64,000 nucleotides of DNA, from assembly GCA_965248905.1 (NCBI GenBank), contig CBDFKS010000007.1:930001-994000 (forward strand), read 5' to 3'. The DNA is from CBDFKS01 sp965248905. GTDB taxonomy: Bacteria > Chloroflexota > Dehalococcoidia > Lucifugimonadales > JAGWBF01. The notes under the pieces were generated by a model, which saw nothing but the letters and a program-made list of their open reading frames with translations, was not told the DNA's origin and ran no database searches. The translations under genes and the position numbers were made by a program. This document shows, in pieces, positions 9,201 to 17,753 of the stretch. How positions within the stretch are numbered: position 1 is the stretch's first letter; each line of letters starts with the position of its first letter.

Positions 9201-10600
9201 TAGTGCGGGGCTGGGTGGAGTGTTCCGGACCCTTCACTTTAGCCGAGATGGCCGAAACATTGTACCTTTCGGTGTCCGATGTGAGGATTACCATTGCCCA
9301 GCTGGAGGCCGAGGGCTTGGTGCTCCAGGGACGCTTCCGCCCTGATGTCATTGGCGATGAGTACTGCGATCGCAGAATCCTGGCTCGCATCCATCGGGCA
9401 ACCATCGGCCGACTACGCCGTGAAGTAGAGCCTGTGTCCCAATCCACATTCCTGCGATTCTTGTTCCAATGGCAAAACGTGGGTGCAACAGCCCAGCTTC
9501 GAGGAGAGGGTGGCCTCCTGGACATTATCGAAAAGCTTCAGGGTTTCGAAGCCGCCACAGCCGCTTGGGAGTCTGAGATTTTGCCCAGCCGCCTTTTTGG
9601 GTACCAACCCACGCTACTGGACAGGCTTTGCCTGGGTGGAGAGATAGTATGGGGCCGCCTAAACCACCGGGACAATGGGGATGTGCCAAGCGGGCGAAAT
9701 CCTCTTTCAAGAGCCACTCCAATAACCCTGGCGCTCAGGGAGTCTTTGGACTGGCTCGTAGGGCCACCCGCCGACCTGAACGGTGGACTTTCCGGTGCCG
9801 CGAAAGAGGTGATAGAAGTCCTATCTTCCCGTGGTGCTTCATTCCTGTCCGACATCGTTGCGTCGACACGCCGCCTACCCTCCGACGTAGAAGAGGCCCT
9901 GTGGCTGCTGGCGGCCTCCGGGAGAGTCACCGCCGACGGTCTGGAAGCCATCCGGCAACGCATAAGCGGAGACTCCAAGCAGGGTCGCCGGACGGCAATC
10001 GTGAATCGCGCCTTGGCCCGCCGTCGCGCCGGATATAGCCGGTGGTCTCTGCTTCAGCCCATTAATCCCCAGTCAGACTCCCTAGAGTCCGTAACAAAAC
10101 AGCTCCTTCGCAGATACGGGGTTTTTTGTCCGGAGCTACTGGCACGGGAGTCAATGGCGCCCAGATGGAGGGACATGGTCAAACAGCTGCGACGCCTGGA
10201 AGCTCGCGGAGAGATCCGAGGAGGGCGATTCGTGGCTGGCTTCGTCGGAGAGCAGTTCGCTCTCCCAGAGGCCGTTGAGCTGCTTCGCAACGTCAAGAAG
10301 CAAGAACCCGACGGTCAATGGACCGTGGTCTCTGCCTGTGACCCATTAAACCTGGTGGGTATCCTGACTCCTGGAGAGAAGGTGACTGCTACTCCAGGGA
10401 ACAGAGTCGTATTCAAAGACGGAGTTCCTGTGTGCTCTTTGGAGAACGGGGAGCTCAAAATGCGGACCCAGTCGGACGAGGAGACTTTGATCAAGGCTCA
10501 ATCCCTGTTGCGACCTGCCCTGCCCAAGGGCGTCGACGGAGAGGCCAACAGTAACTCCCCTGGATTCAGGCGCCGAGCGCGAGCATTTGTCAGCAGGTAG
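6239..10600 (+). CDS. lhr: Lhr-family large ATP-dependent helicase
   Basis: Long (1453-residue) superfamily 2 helicase of the Lhr type, implicated in DNA repair. Motifs in order: Q-motif region PTEAQ (22-26), Walker A APTGSGKT (42-49), DEIH box near residue 166, SATQ near residue 203, and motif VI QRVGRSGH near residue 361. The rest matches the Lhr core winged-helix/beta-barrel region plus the long C-terminal domain of full-length Lhr, comparable in size to the Escherichia coli protein and larger than the archaeal Lhr core. It stands alone, divergent from the upstream lyase and convergent with pyrD. No clear Shine-Dalgarno lies before the ATG, and CTTAATCTATG hints at a short or absent leader. 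No frameshift seen. Confidence 0.92.
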   Translation: MPLSSFHPIVQAWFRSRFEGPTEAQALGWPAISKGQHTLIAAPTGSGKTLAAFLSCIDELVRTGTEEELPDVTQVVYVSPLKALSNDIQKNLATPLKEIGALAEELGTPIPEIRAAVRTGDTKAYERQKMAKVPPHILITTPESLYILLTSRSGRAGLRGVRTLILDEIHAVANNKRGSHLSLSVERLCDLAEGPVTRIGLSATQRPIEQTAQFLVGSRNTSPDGTPNCLIVDTGHARKIDLDIQLPGTELGPIATHEMWGETLDSIADLVRSHKTTLVFVNTRRLVERVSHQLSERLGEEAVAAHHGSLSRTIRLAAEEKLKEGKVKVCVATASLELGIDVGVVDLVCQIGSPRSIGLLLQRVGRSGHTLRGIPKGRLFPLTRDELMECTALLAAVRRGNLDTLSIPDWPLDVLAQQIVAACAAEDWAEDDLYELCKRAHPYRALPREKYDHVVEVLSQGFAQRQGRGNALLHRDGVNHRLKGRRGARIAALTSGGAIPDSADYDVVADPEGVFVGTVNEDFAIESMAGDVFLLGNTPWKIRRVESGRVRVQDAQGQSPSVPFWLGEAPGRTWELSEEVTSLRENIGELLSNPQEAETWVMDSAGSSREVAEQLVAYIEEGKRVLGMVPTGRRVVAERFFDESGGMQVVIHAPFGSRINRAWGMVLRKRICRTFDLELQASATDDGINFSLGPQLSFPLSDVFTSIQSQNLEEVLEQAVLQSPLFPLRWRWNSTRSLAVLRHTGGRKVPTPLQRMRCDDLLAAVFPAQVACQDNAPPGNIELPDHPLVFETMRDCLTEAMNLEGLKRVLADIERGDIEVYARDTVQPSVFSHQILNAMPYAFLDDAPLEERRARAVSLRRALPEDSQDLGALDVSAILEESQNAWPRIRDADELHDALLVLGVVPEREALSRDPSLLPENLTTWFTDLVEAGRAFQLRHDNGSSAWVAAENLDRAMAAFPKSRLEPEPPSDAASLQSVEPDSAILNIVRGWVECSGPFTLAEMAETLYLSVSDVRITIAQLEAEGLVLQGRFRPDVIGDEYCDRRILARIHRATIGRLRREVEPVSQSTFLRFLFQWQNVGATAQLRGEGGLLDIIEKLQGFEAATAAWESEILPSRLFGYQPTLLDRLCLGGEIVWGRLNHRDNGDVPSGRNPLSRATPITLALRESLDWLVGPPADLNGGLSGAAKEVIEVLSSRGASFLSDIVASTRRLPSDVEEALWLLAASGRVTADGLEAIRQRISGDSKQGRRTAIVNRALARRRAGYSRWSLLQPINPQSDSLESVTKQLLRRYGVFCPELLARESMAPRWRDMVKQLRRLEARGEIRGGRFVAGFVGEQFALPEAVELLRNVKKQEPDGQWTVVSACDPLNLVGILTPGEKVTATPGNRVVFKDGVPVCSLENGELKMRTQSDEETLIKAQSLLRPALPKGVDGEANSNSPGFRRRARAFVSR

Positions 10601-10640
10601 CGCAGCCCTTCAACCAGGTCAAGTCTGATTGAATCCCACG

Positions 10641-11666
10641 TTAGCGGCCGGCGATCTCGTTTAAGGAGCTAATTCCCTCCCGGTCCATGAAGCTCAATAT
10701 TTCCTGGTTGATCCTCTTCATCGTGGACGGTCCACCGTAAACGAACCCGGTGAAAATCTGTACCGTGTTAGCGCCGGCCCTTAAGGCACTAAGCGCGTCC
10801 TCTCCCGAGAAGATTCCCCCGCAGGCATTGATAACCAGGTCCCCTCCGGCATGGCTTCTGATCTCTTTGACCGCTCTCAGCATATGGGACAATAAGGGCC
10901 TGCCGCTCAACCCACCATGTCCGACAGCGAGGCGGGGATCGTCCACCGGCCAGGTATTGCCCGTGGTCACCCCTTCCACCGAGTGTTTGAGGCATAGGTC
11001 CACCAGCTCCATGATCCGGTCCCTTTGATCGTCGTCGAAATACGGAGGCAGTTTGAGGAACAGCGGCCTCTGCTTAATGGAACTCAGGGTGCTCAATAGC
11101 TCTTCCAACTTGTCAGGCTCTTGGAATATTCGTATACCCTCGGTGTTGGGAGAGCTTATGTTAAGCTCCAGTCCTGATACCAGCGGTTGTAAGACATCGA
11201 GACAGTGTGAAAACTCCTCCACGGACAGGCCTGAAATGCTGGCTATCAGAGGGGTCTTCTCGGTGTTGAGACCTTCGAGGTTGTCCACGACTCTGTCTAG
11301 GCCCTGGCTGGGGAAGCCCAGGGAGTTGGTCAAAGAATTTTTCTTTGGGTCTCGCACCAGCCTGGGACTAGGATTACCGCTTCTGGGATCGCGAACTACT
11401 GTGCCCGCTACAATGTACCCGAAGCCCAGGTTGGCCAACTGGCCGACCATAAGGCCGTCTTTATCATAGCCTGCGGCCAGACCGACCGGATTGGATATTG
11501 TAATTCCAGCTATTGTTACTCGGAGCCGGCGGTCACTCACTCGCAGCAAAGGGCCTGCGGCCTTCCAGAGCGGTGTTATTGCCAAGGCCAACTCAGCGAT
11601 TTTCTGCGCCCGCTCCGGGGGGAACCTGAACAGCAGGGGTCTCACCAACGCCGAATAAAAACCCAC
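10641..11666 (-). CDS. pyrD: Dihydroorotate dehydrogenase (quinone), class 2
   Basis: Catalyses the fourth step of pyrimidine biosynthesis, oxidising dihydroorotate to orotate with quinone as acceptor on the inner face of the membrane. The 341 residues show an N-terminal helical segment expected for membrane docking, the flavin-site start SNPVGLAAGYDKDG, the NSLGFPSQG loop, NISSPNT carrying the class 2 catalytic serine, the LKLPP lysine strand, and a C-terminal INACGGIFSGEDAL...VQIFTGF FMN phosphate site. Length agrees with class 2 enzymes. The start is GTG. The 40-base gap to lhr makes the pair convergent. Confidence 0.93.
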   Translation of the reverse strand: MGFYSALVRPLLFRFPPERAQKIAELALAITPLWKAAGPLLRVSDRRLRVTIAGITISNPVGLAAGYDKDGLMVGQLANLGFGYIVAGTVVRDPRSGNPSPRLVRDPKKNSLTNSLGFPSQGLDRVVDNLEGLNTEKTPLIASISGLSVEEFSHCLDVLQPLVSGLELNISSPNTEGIRIFQEPDKLEELLSTLSSIKQRPLFLKLPPYFDDDQRDRIMELVDLCLKHSVEGVTTGNTWPVDDPRLAVGHGGLSGRPLLSHMLRAVKEIRSHAGGDLVINACGGIFSGEDALSALRAGANTVQIFTGFVYGGPSTMKRINQEILSFMDREGISSLNEIAGR

Positions 11667-11832
11667 TATCGTCCTGCCTGCATCAAACGATGAACGAACA
11701 CAACTTGGCTAATCCGAATAATTCATAACGCTATCAAAGTCCTTAACCTGTGGTCTACTTTGGAATATAATCGCATCTAGTCTATCACGGCTTACATCGG
11801 ATCAGGCACAGAAAACAGAGAGGACGTTAAAA

Positions 11833-12048
11833 GTGTGTAGAAGCATTAAGACCCTGCGAAACACAGAGCCCTCGGATGACGAAGTACACGCAGCAGCACT
11901 CCAGTTTGTTAGAAAGATCAGCGGATACCGCGTGCCGTCCCGTGCGAATCATGAGGCTTTTAACTCGGCGGTGGATGAGGTCGCCTCGGCGTCTCGCAAA
12001 CTGCTGGACACCTTACAGACAAAGCCACAGTTTTCGAATCCGAGCTAA
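11833..12048 (+). CDS. DUF2277 family small protein
   Basis: A 71-residue protein beginning MCRSIKTLR and containing the AALQFVRKISGYR and NHEAFNSAVDEVA segments that define the DUF2277 family of small bacterial proteins. The function is not known. The start is GTG (GTG TGT AGA AGC), supported by the family's conserved MCRSIK beginning and by an upstream AGAGAGG. It lies between pyrD (divergent) and exonuclease III (same strand, 115 bases on). Confidence 0.85.
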   Translation: MCRSIKTLRNTEPSDDEVHAAALQFVRKISGYRVPSRANHEAFNSAVDEVASASRKLLDTLQTKPQFSNPS

Positions 12049-12163
12049 TTTTTCGGCGTAGGCAAAAGGGAGACCGTTTGCCCCGCATGGAAGGCCCTTA
12101 TTTCTTGGTGATAGAATAGAGCTCAAGCCCCGGATCAAATCAGTCTGCGATGAAGGGGGATAC

Positions 12164-12943
12164 ATGGGAACTATCAGGTTGCTTTCCTGGAATGTTAACG
12201 GCATCAGGGCCGTGCACAAAAAGGGGTTTCTCGACTGGTTCGCCCAAGAGTCCGCCGATATCTTATGCCTCCAGGAAACGAAAGCAAACGAAGATCAGCT
12301 GCCTACGGCGCTAAAGGATATAGAGGGATACACGTCTTATTTCTCCTCCGCGGAAAGAAAAGGGTACAGTGGCGTCGCGATATATACCAATAAAGAGCCG
12401 GCCAGTGTGCAAACCGGGTTTGGCATCCACCAATTCGATAACGAAGGGCGCACCTTGATTGCTGACTATGGAGATTTCGTACTATTCAATATTTATTTCC
12501 CAAACGGCAAATCATCAGCCGAGAGACTGGACTACAAGATGAGGTTCTACGATGCTTTTCTGGAGTTCATAGACCGGATGAAGCGGGAAAGTAGAAACGT
12601 CATAGTCTGCGGAGACGTAAATACCGCCCACAAAGCGATAGACCTGGCTCGTCCGAAGGAGAACGAGAAGATATCAGGATTTCTCCCTGAAGAGCGGGAA
12701 TGGATGGACAAGCTGGTGAGTCATGGCTATGTGGACACCTTCAGAATGTTCAACGACCAGCCGGGAAACTACACTTGGTGGGACCAGATGACCCGGGCCC
12801 GCGACCGAAACGTGGGCTGGAGAATAGACTACTTCTTCGTGAACGAGGACTTCAGTAGCCACATCAAAGACGCCTATATCCTGCCCGATGTCATGGGATC
12901 GGACCATTGCCCGGTAGGCATTAACGTAGACGTCGGTTCCTAA
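12164..12943 (+). CDS. xth: Exodeoxyribonuclease III / AP endonuclease
   Basis: Base-excision repair enzyme that cuts at abasic sites and trims 3' ends. The 259-residue EEP-fold protein shows the expected sites: LSWNVNGIR (Asn), LCLQETKA (metal Glu), the GDVNTAHKAIDLA block (Asp/Asn), the NYTWWDQM segment and C-terminal GSDHCPVG (catalytic Asp-His). Length is usual for ExoIII. GGGGGA precedes the ATG. Confidence 0.93.
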   Translation: MGTIRLLSWNVNGIRAVHKKGFLDWFAQESADILCLQETKANEDQLPTALKDIEGYTSYFSSAERKGYSGVAIYTNKEPASVQTGFGIHQFDNEGRTLIADYGDFVLFNIYFPNGKSSAERLDYKMRFYDAFLEFIDRMKRESRNVIVCGDVNTAHKAIDLARPKENEKISGFLPEEREWMDKLVSHGYVDTFRMFNDQPGNYTWWDQMTRARDRNVGWRIDYFFVNEDFSSHIKDAYILPDVMGSDHCPVGINVDVGS

Positions 12944-13094
12944 ATAACATAGATTCCTAAATATAAGTAACTTCAGAACTTCGATCTTGCAGGATGTTCT
13001 CCTGGGAGCCTTCCCAGTCCTTAAGAGACCCCTTTCGTGTCCCAAAGAGCTTCGTTGAGTAACAAACGCCCTTGTGCGCTATGAAAGGAGCAGT

Positions 13095-13931
13095 ATGTAC
13101 GACCTCAACGGCAAAACTGCCTTGATAACAGGCGCCGGGGGAGAGCGGGGCATGGGACATGCGATGGCCGTCCGCCTGGCGTGCGAAGGCGCCAACGTAA
13201 TCGTCAACGATGTAACCAGCGACCCCAACGCTCGTCCCAACTCGACCTGGGGTGGAGTGCATGAAATCGTACGGGAAATCGAAGCCGTCGGCGGACATGC
13301 CATGAGCATCCTGGCCGATATCACCGATGCCACCCAGGTTGACTCCATGGTGCGTGAGGCGATAGGTCATTTTGGTCAGATCGATATTCTGGTAAACAAT
13401 GCCGCAGCGCGTCAGGGGCCTGACTTAGTACCGGTGGTGGATTTAGATGAGGAGGTCTGGGACCTGACACAGCGGGTCAACGTCAAAGGGACCTTTCTCT
13501 GCTCAAGAGCGGTAGCCCGCCAGATGATCAAAGCAGGAAAGGGAGGCAAGATTATCACCATTGCGTCCACCGCCGGGAAGCTGGGCATAGCGAACCGGGC
13601 AGCCTACTCAGCCTCTAAGTTCGCCTTGATTGGATTCACCCAATCTCTAGCCCTGGAACTCGCCCCTCACCGTATCAACGTGAACGCCATCTGCCCAGGC
13701 TCAGTGGATACTCAACGACTGGAATACGTTTCGGCCGCGACTGCACCGTCAGGGATGTCTGCCGCGGATTACCACGCCCAATATCTACAGGAAAGAGCAT
13801 CCGAAAACCCTATGGGCCGGGTAGCGCATCTCGAAGACATCGCTAATATGGCGGCCTTTCTAGCCTCATCGGAGTCCGACTATCTTACAGGCCTGTCTTT
13901 GACGGTATCCGGCGGCTCTCAGATGAACTAG
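13095..13931 (+). CDS. Short-chain dehydrogenase/reductase (SDR)
   Basis: NAD(P)-dependent oxidoreductase with a Rossmann fold. The TGAGGERGMG cofactor loop (with an insert compared with the usual TGxxxGxG), the NNAA strand motif, the catalytic serine in TIASTAG and the YSASK active-site pair are all present, as is the C-terminal YLTGLSLTVSGGSQMN block. I take ATG 13095 because AAAGGAG sits just upstream; the frame is open for seven more codons to 13074. Substrate cannot be inferred, and neighbours give no pathway. Confidence 0.88.
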   Translation: MYDLNGKTALITGAGGERGMGHAMAVRLACEGANVIVNDVTSDPNARPNSTWGGVHEIVREIEAVGGHAMSILADITDATQVDSMVREAIGHFGQIDILVNNAAARQGPDLVPVVDLDEEVWDLTQRVNVKGTFLCSRAVARQMIKAGKGGKIITIASTAGKLGIANRAAYSASKFALIGFTQSLALELAPHRINVNAICPGSVDTQRLEYVSAATAPSGMSAADYHAQYLQERASENPMGRVAHLEDIANMAAFLASSESDYLTGLSLTVSGGSQMN

Positions 13932-14016
13932 CTGAAGAGTTACTTGGCCGCTAAGAGCGTCTAACAAAACTCTTTTCATGCACCAGAGCCTAAACGCGGC
14001 GGTTTTGATACACCTT

Positions 14017-14829
14017 CTAAACCCCAGGCGATCGACTCCGGAACTCGAGTTGGAAGGTTATAGCCGAGGTAAGGCTGATCAGTTTCTTTAGGAAAACGAC
14101 GAGGAACAGGGTCGTTGCTGCCATTTCAAAAAACTCTTCAATACTTTTGGAAAAATGCTCCACTCGCCCCACATCCGTAGAGAAGAAATCTGCAACGTGC
14201 TCTAGTATCTCGTTGTCCATCCCCTCGATAAAGTCCATGGCCACGGCCACAACAAACAAGCTTATTGCAGCTACTATGAGCCCCTTCATTTGAAGCGATG
14301 GAAGCTGTTTGTTTAGAAACAGGAGCAAGAACACACCAACGGCGGCGAAGAACGGCCCAAAGACCAGCTGCCAGTTGTAGCTTGGGAATATGTCTTGAAG
14401 ATCCCCCAGGAAACCCGCGCTGGGATCGCCTTCGGAATCGGTGACAAGCTCCTCAAATATGGTGCCGATTCGTTCGTGCAACTTGGTGGCATCGTCGATC
14501 CCCATGAACAGGAATATGGCCGCCATTACACCCCAACCCAAGACCACTTTGGAACCCAACCTTCGAGGCTGGGCTCTGACTACCAGAGTGATTACCACGA
14601 GCACGACACCCACCGTGAGCACCTGAAAACTGGAGAAGAAGTTCGGGATTCCATCCTCGCGAGTAATGTTGAACAGCCTACGCGCTGCACCAATGGGGAT
14701 CGCCCCGAATTCGCTAATGAACGCGTCCAAAAGCACGATGGCGACCTCTATTGCAAGTAGCACAACCAGTAGCCATCTGAACAGCAGGTCGTGATCTATC
14801 CTAAGTAATGTAGGTTGGCTCTGGATCAT
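14017..14829 (-). CDS. Uncharacterised multi-pass membrane protein
   Basis: No named family recognised. The 270-residue product has about six hydrophobic segments: LLVVLLAIEVAIVLL, VLTVGVVLVVITLVV, VVLGWGVMAAIFLFMG, FGPFFAAVGVFLLLFL, GLIVAAISLFVVAVAMDFIEG and the C-terminal AATTLFLVVFLKKL. Acidic/His residues sit at helix ends: FMGIDDATKLHERIG after helix 3, DFIEGMD after helix 5, and EEFFEMAATT before helix 6. That acidic-His pattern recurs in uncharacterised bacterial membrane proteins and could bind metal, but this is inference. The frame begins GTG ATG; I use the ATG. Confidence 0.65.
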   Translation of the reverse strand: MIQSQPTLLRIDHDLLFRWLLVVLLAIEVAIVLLDAFISEFGAIPIGAARRLFNITREDGIPNFFSSFQVLTVGVVLVVITLVVRAQPRRLGSKVVLGWGVMAAIFLFMGIDDATKLHERIGTIFEELVTDSEGDPSAGFLGDLQDIFPSYNWQLVFGPFFAAVGVFLLLFLNKQLPSLQMKGLIVAAISLFVVAVAMDFIEGMDNEILEHVADFFSTDVGRVEHFSKSIEEFFEMAATTLFLVVFLKKLISLTSAITFQLEFRSRSPGV

Positions 14830-14985
14830 CACACTGATACCGTGGCTTTAACCTTTCCCTGACTTGTCACATCTCTGTGTGTCTGGCACACCATGATATC
14901 TCAAAGCATTGTAGATTCGAGCGTGAGGAAATGCAACGTAGATGAGAAGCAGCTTTTGCCTCGTGAGCGCGAACCCTGTGCAGAT

Positions 14986-15001
14986 ATGTCTGAACAGACA
15001 T
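14986..15001. promoter_or_regulatory. Palindromic site in a 410-base intergenic region
   Basis: ATGTCTG AA CAGACAT is a perfect 7-bp inverted repeat with a two-base spacer. It lies in the gap between the divergently transcribed membrane-protein gene and the secreted-protein gene, about 240 bases before the latter, and is a plausible operator for a dimeric regulator. The rest of the 14830-15242 gap shows no gene that I can support. Confidence 0.4.
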
Positions 15002-15242
15002 CATGGTCAACCGAATTGTTCAACATTTAGTGATCTGCTCCTGTGCGTTAGACTGACCCGCTCTACCAGCATCCTTTTGGCGTGTCGCCACCGGAGACAC
15101 TGTTAATGCCAATGAAAGAATCTTAAGAGTTTTGTAATCTTTTCCTGGTAACTTCTACTCGTCCCAGTGGTACATTTCGGAGAGGAGGTACTGGAAAGGG
15201 AGCATAGGCCGATCCTGGTTCAAGATTGAAGGAGGAAGAATA

Positions 15243-15683
15243 ATGATTAGGTTTCGAACAGCAATAATTTTGACCGTGCTTGTGGTTGGGCTACTGGGCA
15301 CGGCGACAATCGCCATGGCCAAAGGGCCAAATCCCAGGCCTCAAACGTGGGTAGACGGAGAGCTTTTTGCTGGAGTAGTGACGCCAGCTACTTTCTCTCC
15401 TGATAGCGATCCTTTCGATGAGCTTTACCATGGTATTGTAGGACAAGATGGCGGGAATCAGGGAGGTGGCTACCTAAATGGAGTGCCCCTTATTTCGGAG
15501 TCCAAGCCAGGGGATCAGGACTACAACGGTGGAAGGTGGCATCTGAATATCCTAAAGTCAGGAGTGCCGGCCGATAAGTATGCGAATGCCGATAGTGTGG
15601 ACGACCTAGACCTGAATGACTTTGTGTCCACCGGCAACTATTTCGAGTGCCCTCTTCTTCCCAGAAGGGGTAACAATCCCTAA
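15243..15683 (+). CDS. Small secreted protein (DYNGGRW family)
   Basis: A 146-residue protein with a clear Sec signal peptide: basic MIRFR, hydrophobic core IILTVLVVGLLGTATIA, and likely cleavage at AMA-KG. The mature part is acidic and carries PLISESKPGDQDYNGGRW, a motif I recognise only from unnamed secreted bacterial proteins, and ends with the FECPLL segment. A GAAGGAGG site precedes the ATG. It lies 160 bases ahead of a two-component system on the same strand, so it may be that system's target or ligand-binding partner, but this is inference. An intrinsic terminator follows. Confidence 0.7.
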   Translation: MIRFRTAIILTVLVVGLLGTATIAMAKGPNPRPQTWVDGELFAGVVTPATFSPDSDPFDELYHGIVGQDGGNQGGGYLNGVPLISESKPGDQDYNGGRWHLNILKSGVPADKYANADSVDDLDLNDFVSTGNYFECPLLPRRGNNP

Positions 15684-15719
15684 TTTCACATAGTCGGCGG
15701 TCATATGGCTTGAGATGCG

Positions 15720-15750
15720 AAGGGTCCTTTCTCAATGATGGGGCCCTTTG
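15720..15750 (+). terminator. Likely intrinsic terminator after the secreted protein
   Basis: An 8-bp stem AAGGGTCC / GGGCCCTT (one T-G wobble) with a 13-base loop. The T run is weak, so confidence is moderate. Confidence 0.5.
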
Positions 15751-16194
15751 TATAATTGAGGCTAGATCTACGACTTAACTTCATGCCTTACCTATCTAGA
15801 ATTGCCGGCGGCCATTGCAACCGACCGTAAGGACGGACACAGTTATGGATAATGACCAAGGAAACAAGAAGGGCGTGACAACTCGCGTGCTGGTCGTAGA
15901 CGATGAACCAATGGTCGCGGAAGTGGTGGAAAGATACCTCCGCCAGGAGGGGTATGAGGTTTCCATAGCCGTCGACGGCGCCAAGGCGGTCCAGATTGCT
16001 CACACCTGGGTGCCCGATCTGGTGGTCCTAGACCTTATGTTGCCCGTGGTGGACGGCCTAGAGGTGTGCCGAGAGCTCCGTAGAGAGAGTCAGGTGCCCA
16101 TCATCATGTTGACCGCCAGAGGAGAAGAGAGTGACCGGGTGGTCGGTCTCGAGTTGGGAGCTGACGACTACATTGTGAAGCCGTTCAGCCCTAG

Positions 16195-17753
16195 GAGCCC
16201 GTCCGAGAAACACGGTTGGCGAGTGTTTGGGGGTATGATGGGCCCAGCCCAGTAGCGGGGAGTCGTTGATGAGCAAGACCTACCTTTCCTACGAACCCGA
16301 CCAGCAGTTGCTGTTGCCAGCGGCGTTGCAGGAGTGGCTGCCTGACGACCATCTGGCCTACTTCATATCCGACGTGGTGGACCAGTTGGACATGTCGGAG
16401 GTCACCGCTCGCTACGAGCGGGAACGGCGTGGCGGGCCGCCGTATCATCCACGGATGATGGTCAAGGTGTTGCTCTACGGCTACTGCGTGGGGGTGGCGT
16501 CCTCACGCCGCATCGCCCAGCGTCTCCACGAGGACATCGCCTTCAGGGTGTTGGCGGCGAACAACACACCGGACTTCCGGACCATCTCCGACTTTCGCAA
16601 GGATAATGTGGATGCGCTGTCGGGCCTGTTCGTACAGGTACTGGCGTTGTGTCAGCAGGCGGGGCTGGTGAAGCTGGGGCACGTGGCGCTGGACGGCACG
16701 AAGGTCAAGGCCAACGCATCGAAGCATAAGGCGATGAGTTACCAACGGATGAAGGAGAAGGCAGCGCAGTTGGCGGCGGAGGTAGCGGAGTTGTTGCGAC
16801 AGGCCCAGGCAGCGGATGATGAGGAAGACCGGCGGTACGGCAAAGACAAGCGTGGAGATGAGTTGCCGCAGGAGTTGGCCTTTCGAGAGGGTCGGTTGGA
16901 GAAGATACGGGAAGCCATGGCGGCGCTGGAAGCCGAGGCGCAGGCGGCTGCCGAACAGGCCGAGGCCGAAGGTGGTAATCACCCGGGGGTGCCCGACGAC
17001 AAGGCCCAGCGTAACTTCACCGATACCGAGTCGCGCATCATCCCCGCACCTGGAGGAAAGGACTTCCTGCAAGCGTACAACTGTCAGGCGGTGGTGGACA
17101 GCGCTCACCAGGTGATCGTGGCGGCGCGGGCCACCAACCAGGCTTCGGATAAGCAACAGGCTGCGGCGATGATGGAGGAGACCATCGACAACGTCGGTGC
17201 AGTCCCCAGGGAAGTATCCGCCGATGCTGGCTATTACTCGGCAAAGGCAGTCGACGAGCTCTATGCTCTGGGCGTGGACCCGTTCGTCGCGCCGGAGCAG
17301 ACCCGCCACGGCCGGGTTGTGCCACCCGCGCCCCGAGGTCGCATACCCAGCCATCTGTCTCCCAGGGACCGGATGCGACGGAAGTTACAGACCAAGCGGG
17401 GTCGGCAGCGCTACGCTTTGCGGATGCAAACTGTGGAGCCGGTATTCGGCCAGATCAAGCAGGGCAGGGGATTCCGGCAGTTCCTGCTGCGGGGACTGGA
17501 GAAGGTGAACGGCGAATGGTCGCTGATCTGCACCGGCCACAACCTGCTCAAACTGTTCCGCTTTGGGGTCAATCTGCACAGGAAAGCACGGGCCGATGGG
17601 CCAGCCCAACGCATCAGGAACTTTGCCGAGGTAGTGAGCACGGCGCTATTCGCAAAGCTATCTGGGGGCCGGCTGGGGCAACCGGCAAAATTAGTTGTCG
17701 CGATCCATTGGCGCTGACCCGCAAGCACCGTTAGATAATCCTCGGACGGGCTG
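16195..17753 (+). mobile_element. IS1182-type insertion sequence in a response regulator gene
   Basis: A 1559-bp element with 12-bp perfect terminal inverted repeats (AGCCCGTCCGAG at 16196-16207; CTCGGACGGGCT at 17741-17752), one further non-matching base at each tip, and a CTAG duplication at 16191-16194 and 17754-17757. It holds a single transposase gene. The host gene is rebuilt exactly on removal, which fixes the ends. Confidence 0.93.
16269..17717 (+). CDS. IS1182-family transposase
   Basis: DDE transposase that moves the surrounding element. The N-terminal DUF772-like region (QQLLLPAALQEWLPDDHLAYFI...YHPRMMVKVLLYGY) is followed by an RNase H-like catalytic core with Asp in VALDGTKVKANASKH, Asp in SADAGYYS and Glu in TVEPVFGQIKQG. 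A charged alpha-helical, Ala/Glu-rich insert separates the first two Asp residues, as is usual in this family. The ATG at 16269 follows a TTG in the same frame. The gene ends inside the element and looks intact (482 residues). Confidence 0.92.
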   Translation: MSKTYLSYEPDQQLLLPAALQEWLPDDHLAYFISDVVDQLDMSEVTARYERERRGGPPYHPRMMVKVLLYGYCVGVASSRRIAQRLHEDIAFRVLAANNTPDFRTISDFRKDNVDALSGLFVQVLALCQQAGLVKLGHVALDGTKVKANASKHKAMSYQRMKEKAAQLAAEVAELLRQAQAADDEEDRRYGKDKRGDELPQELAFREGRLEKIREAMAALEAEAQAAAEQAEAEGGNHPGVPDDKAQRNFTDTESRIIPAPGGKDFLQAYNCQAVVDSAHQVIVAARATNQASDKQQAAAMMEETIDNVGAVPREVSADAGYYSAKAVDELYALGVDPFVAPEQTRHGRVVPPAPRGRIPSHLSPRDRMRRKLQTKRGRQRYALRMQTVEPVFGQIKQGRGFRQFLLRGLEKVNGEWSLICTGHNLLKLFRFGVNLHRKARADGPAQRIRNFAEVVSTALFAKLSGGRLGQPAKLVVAIHWR

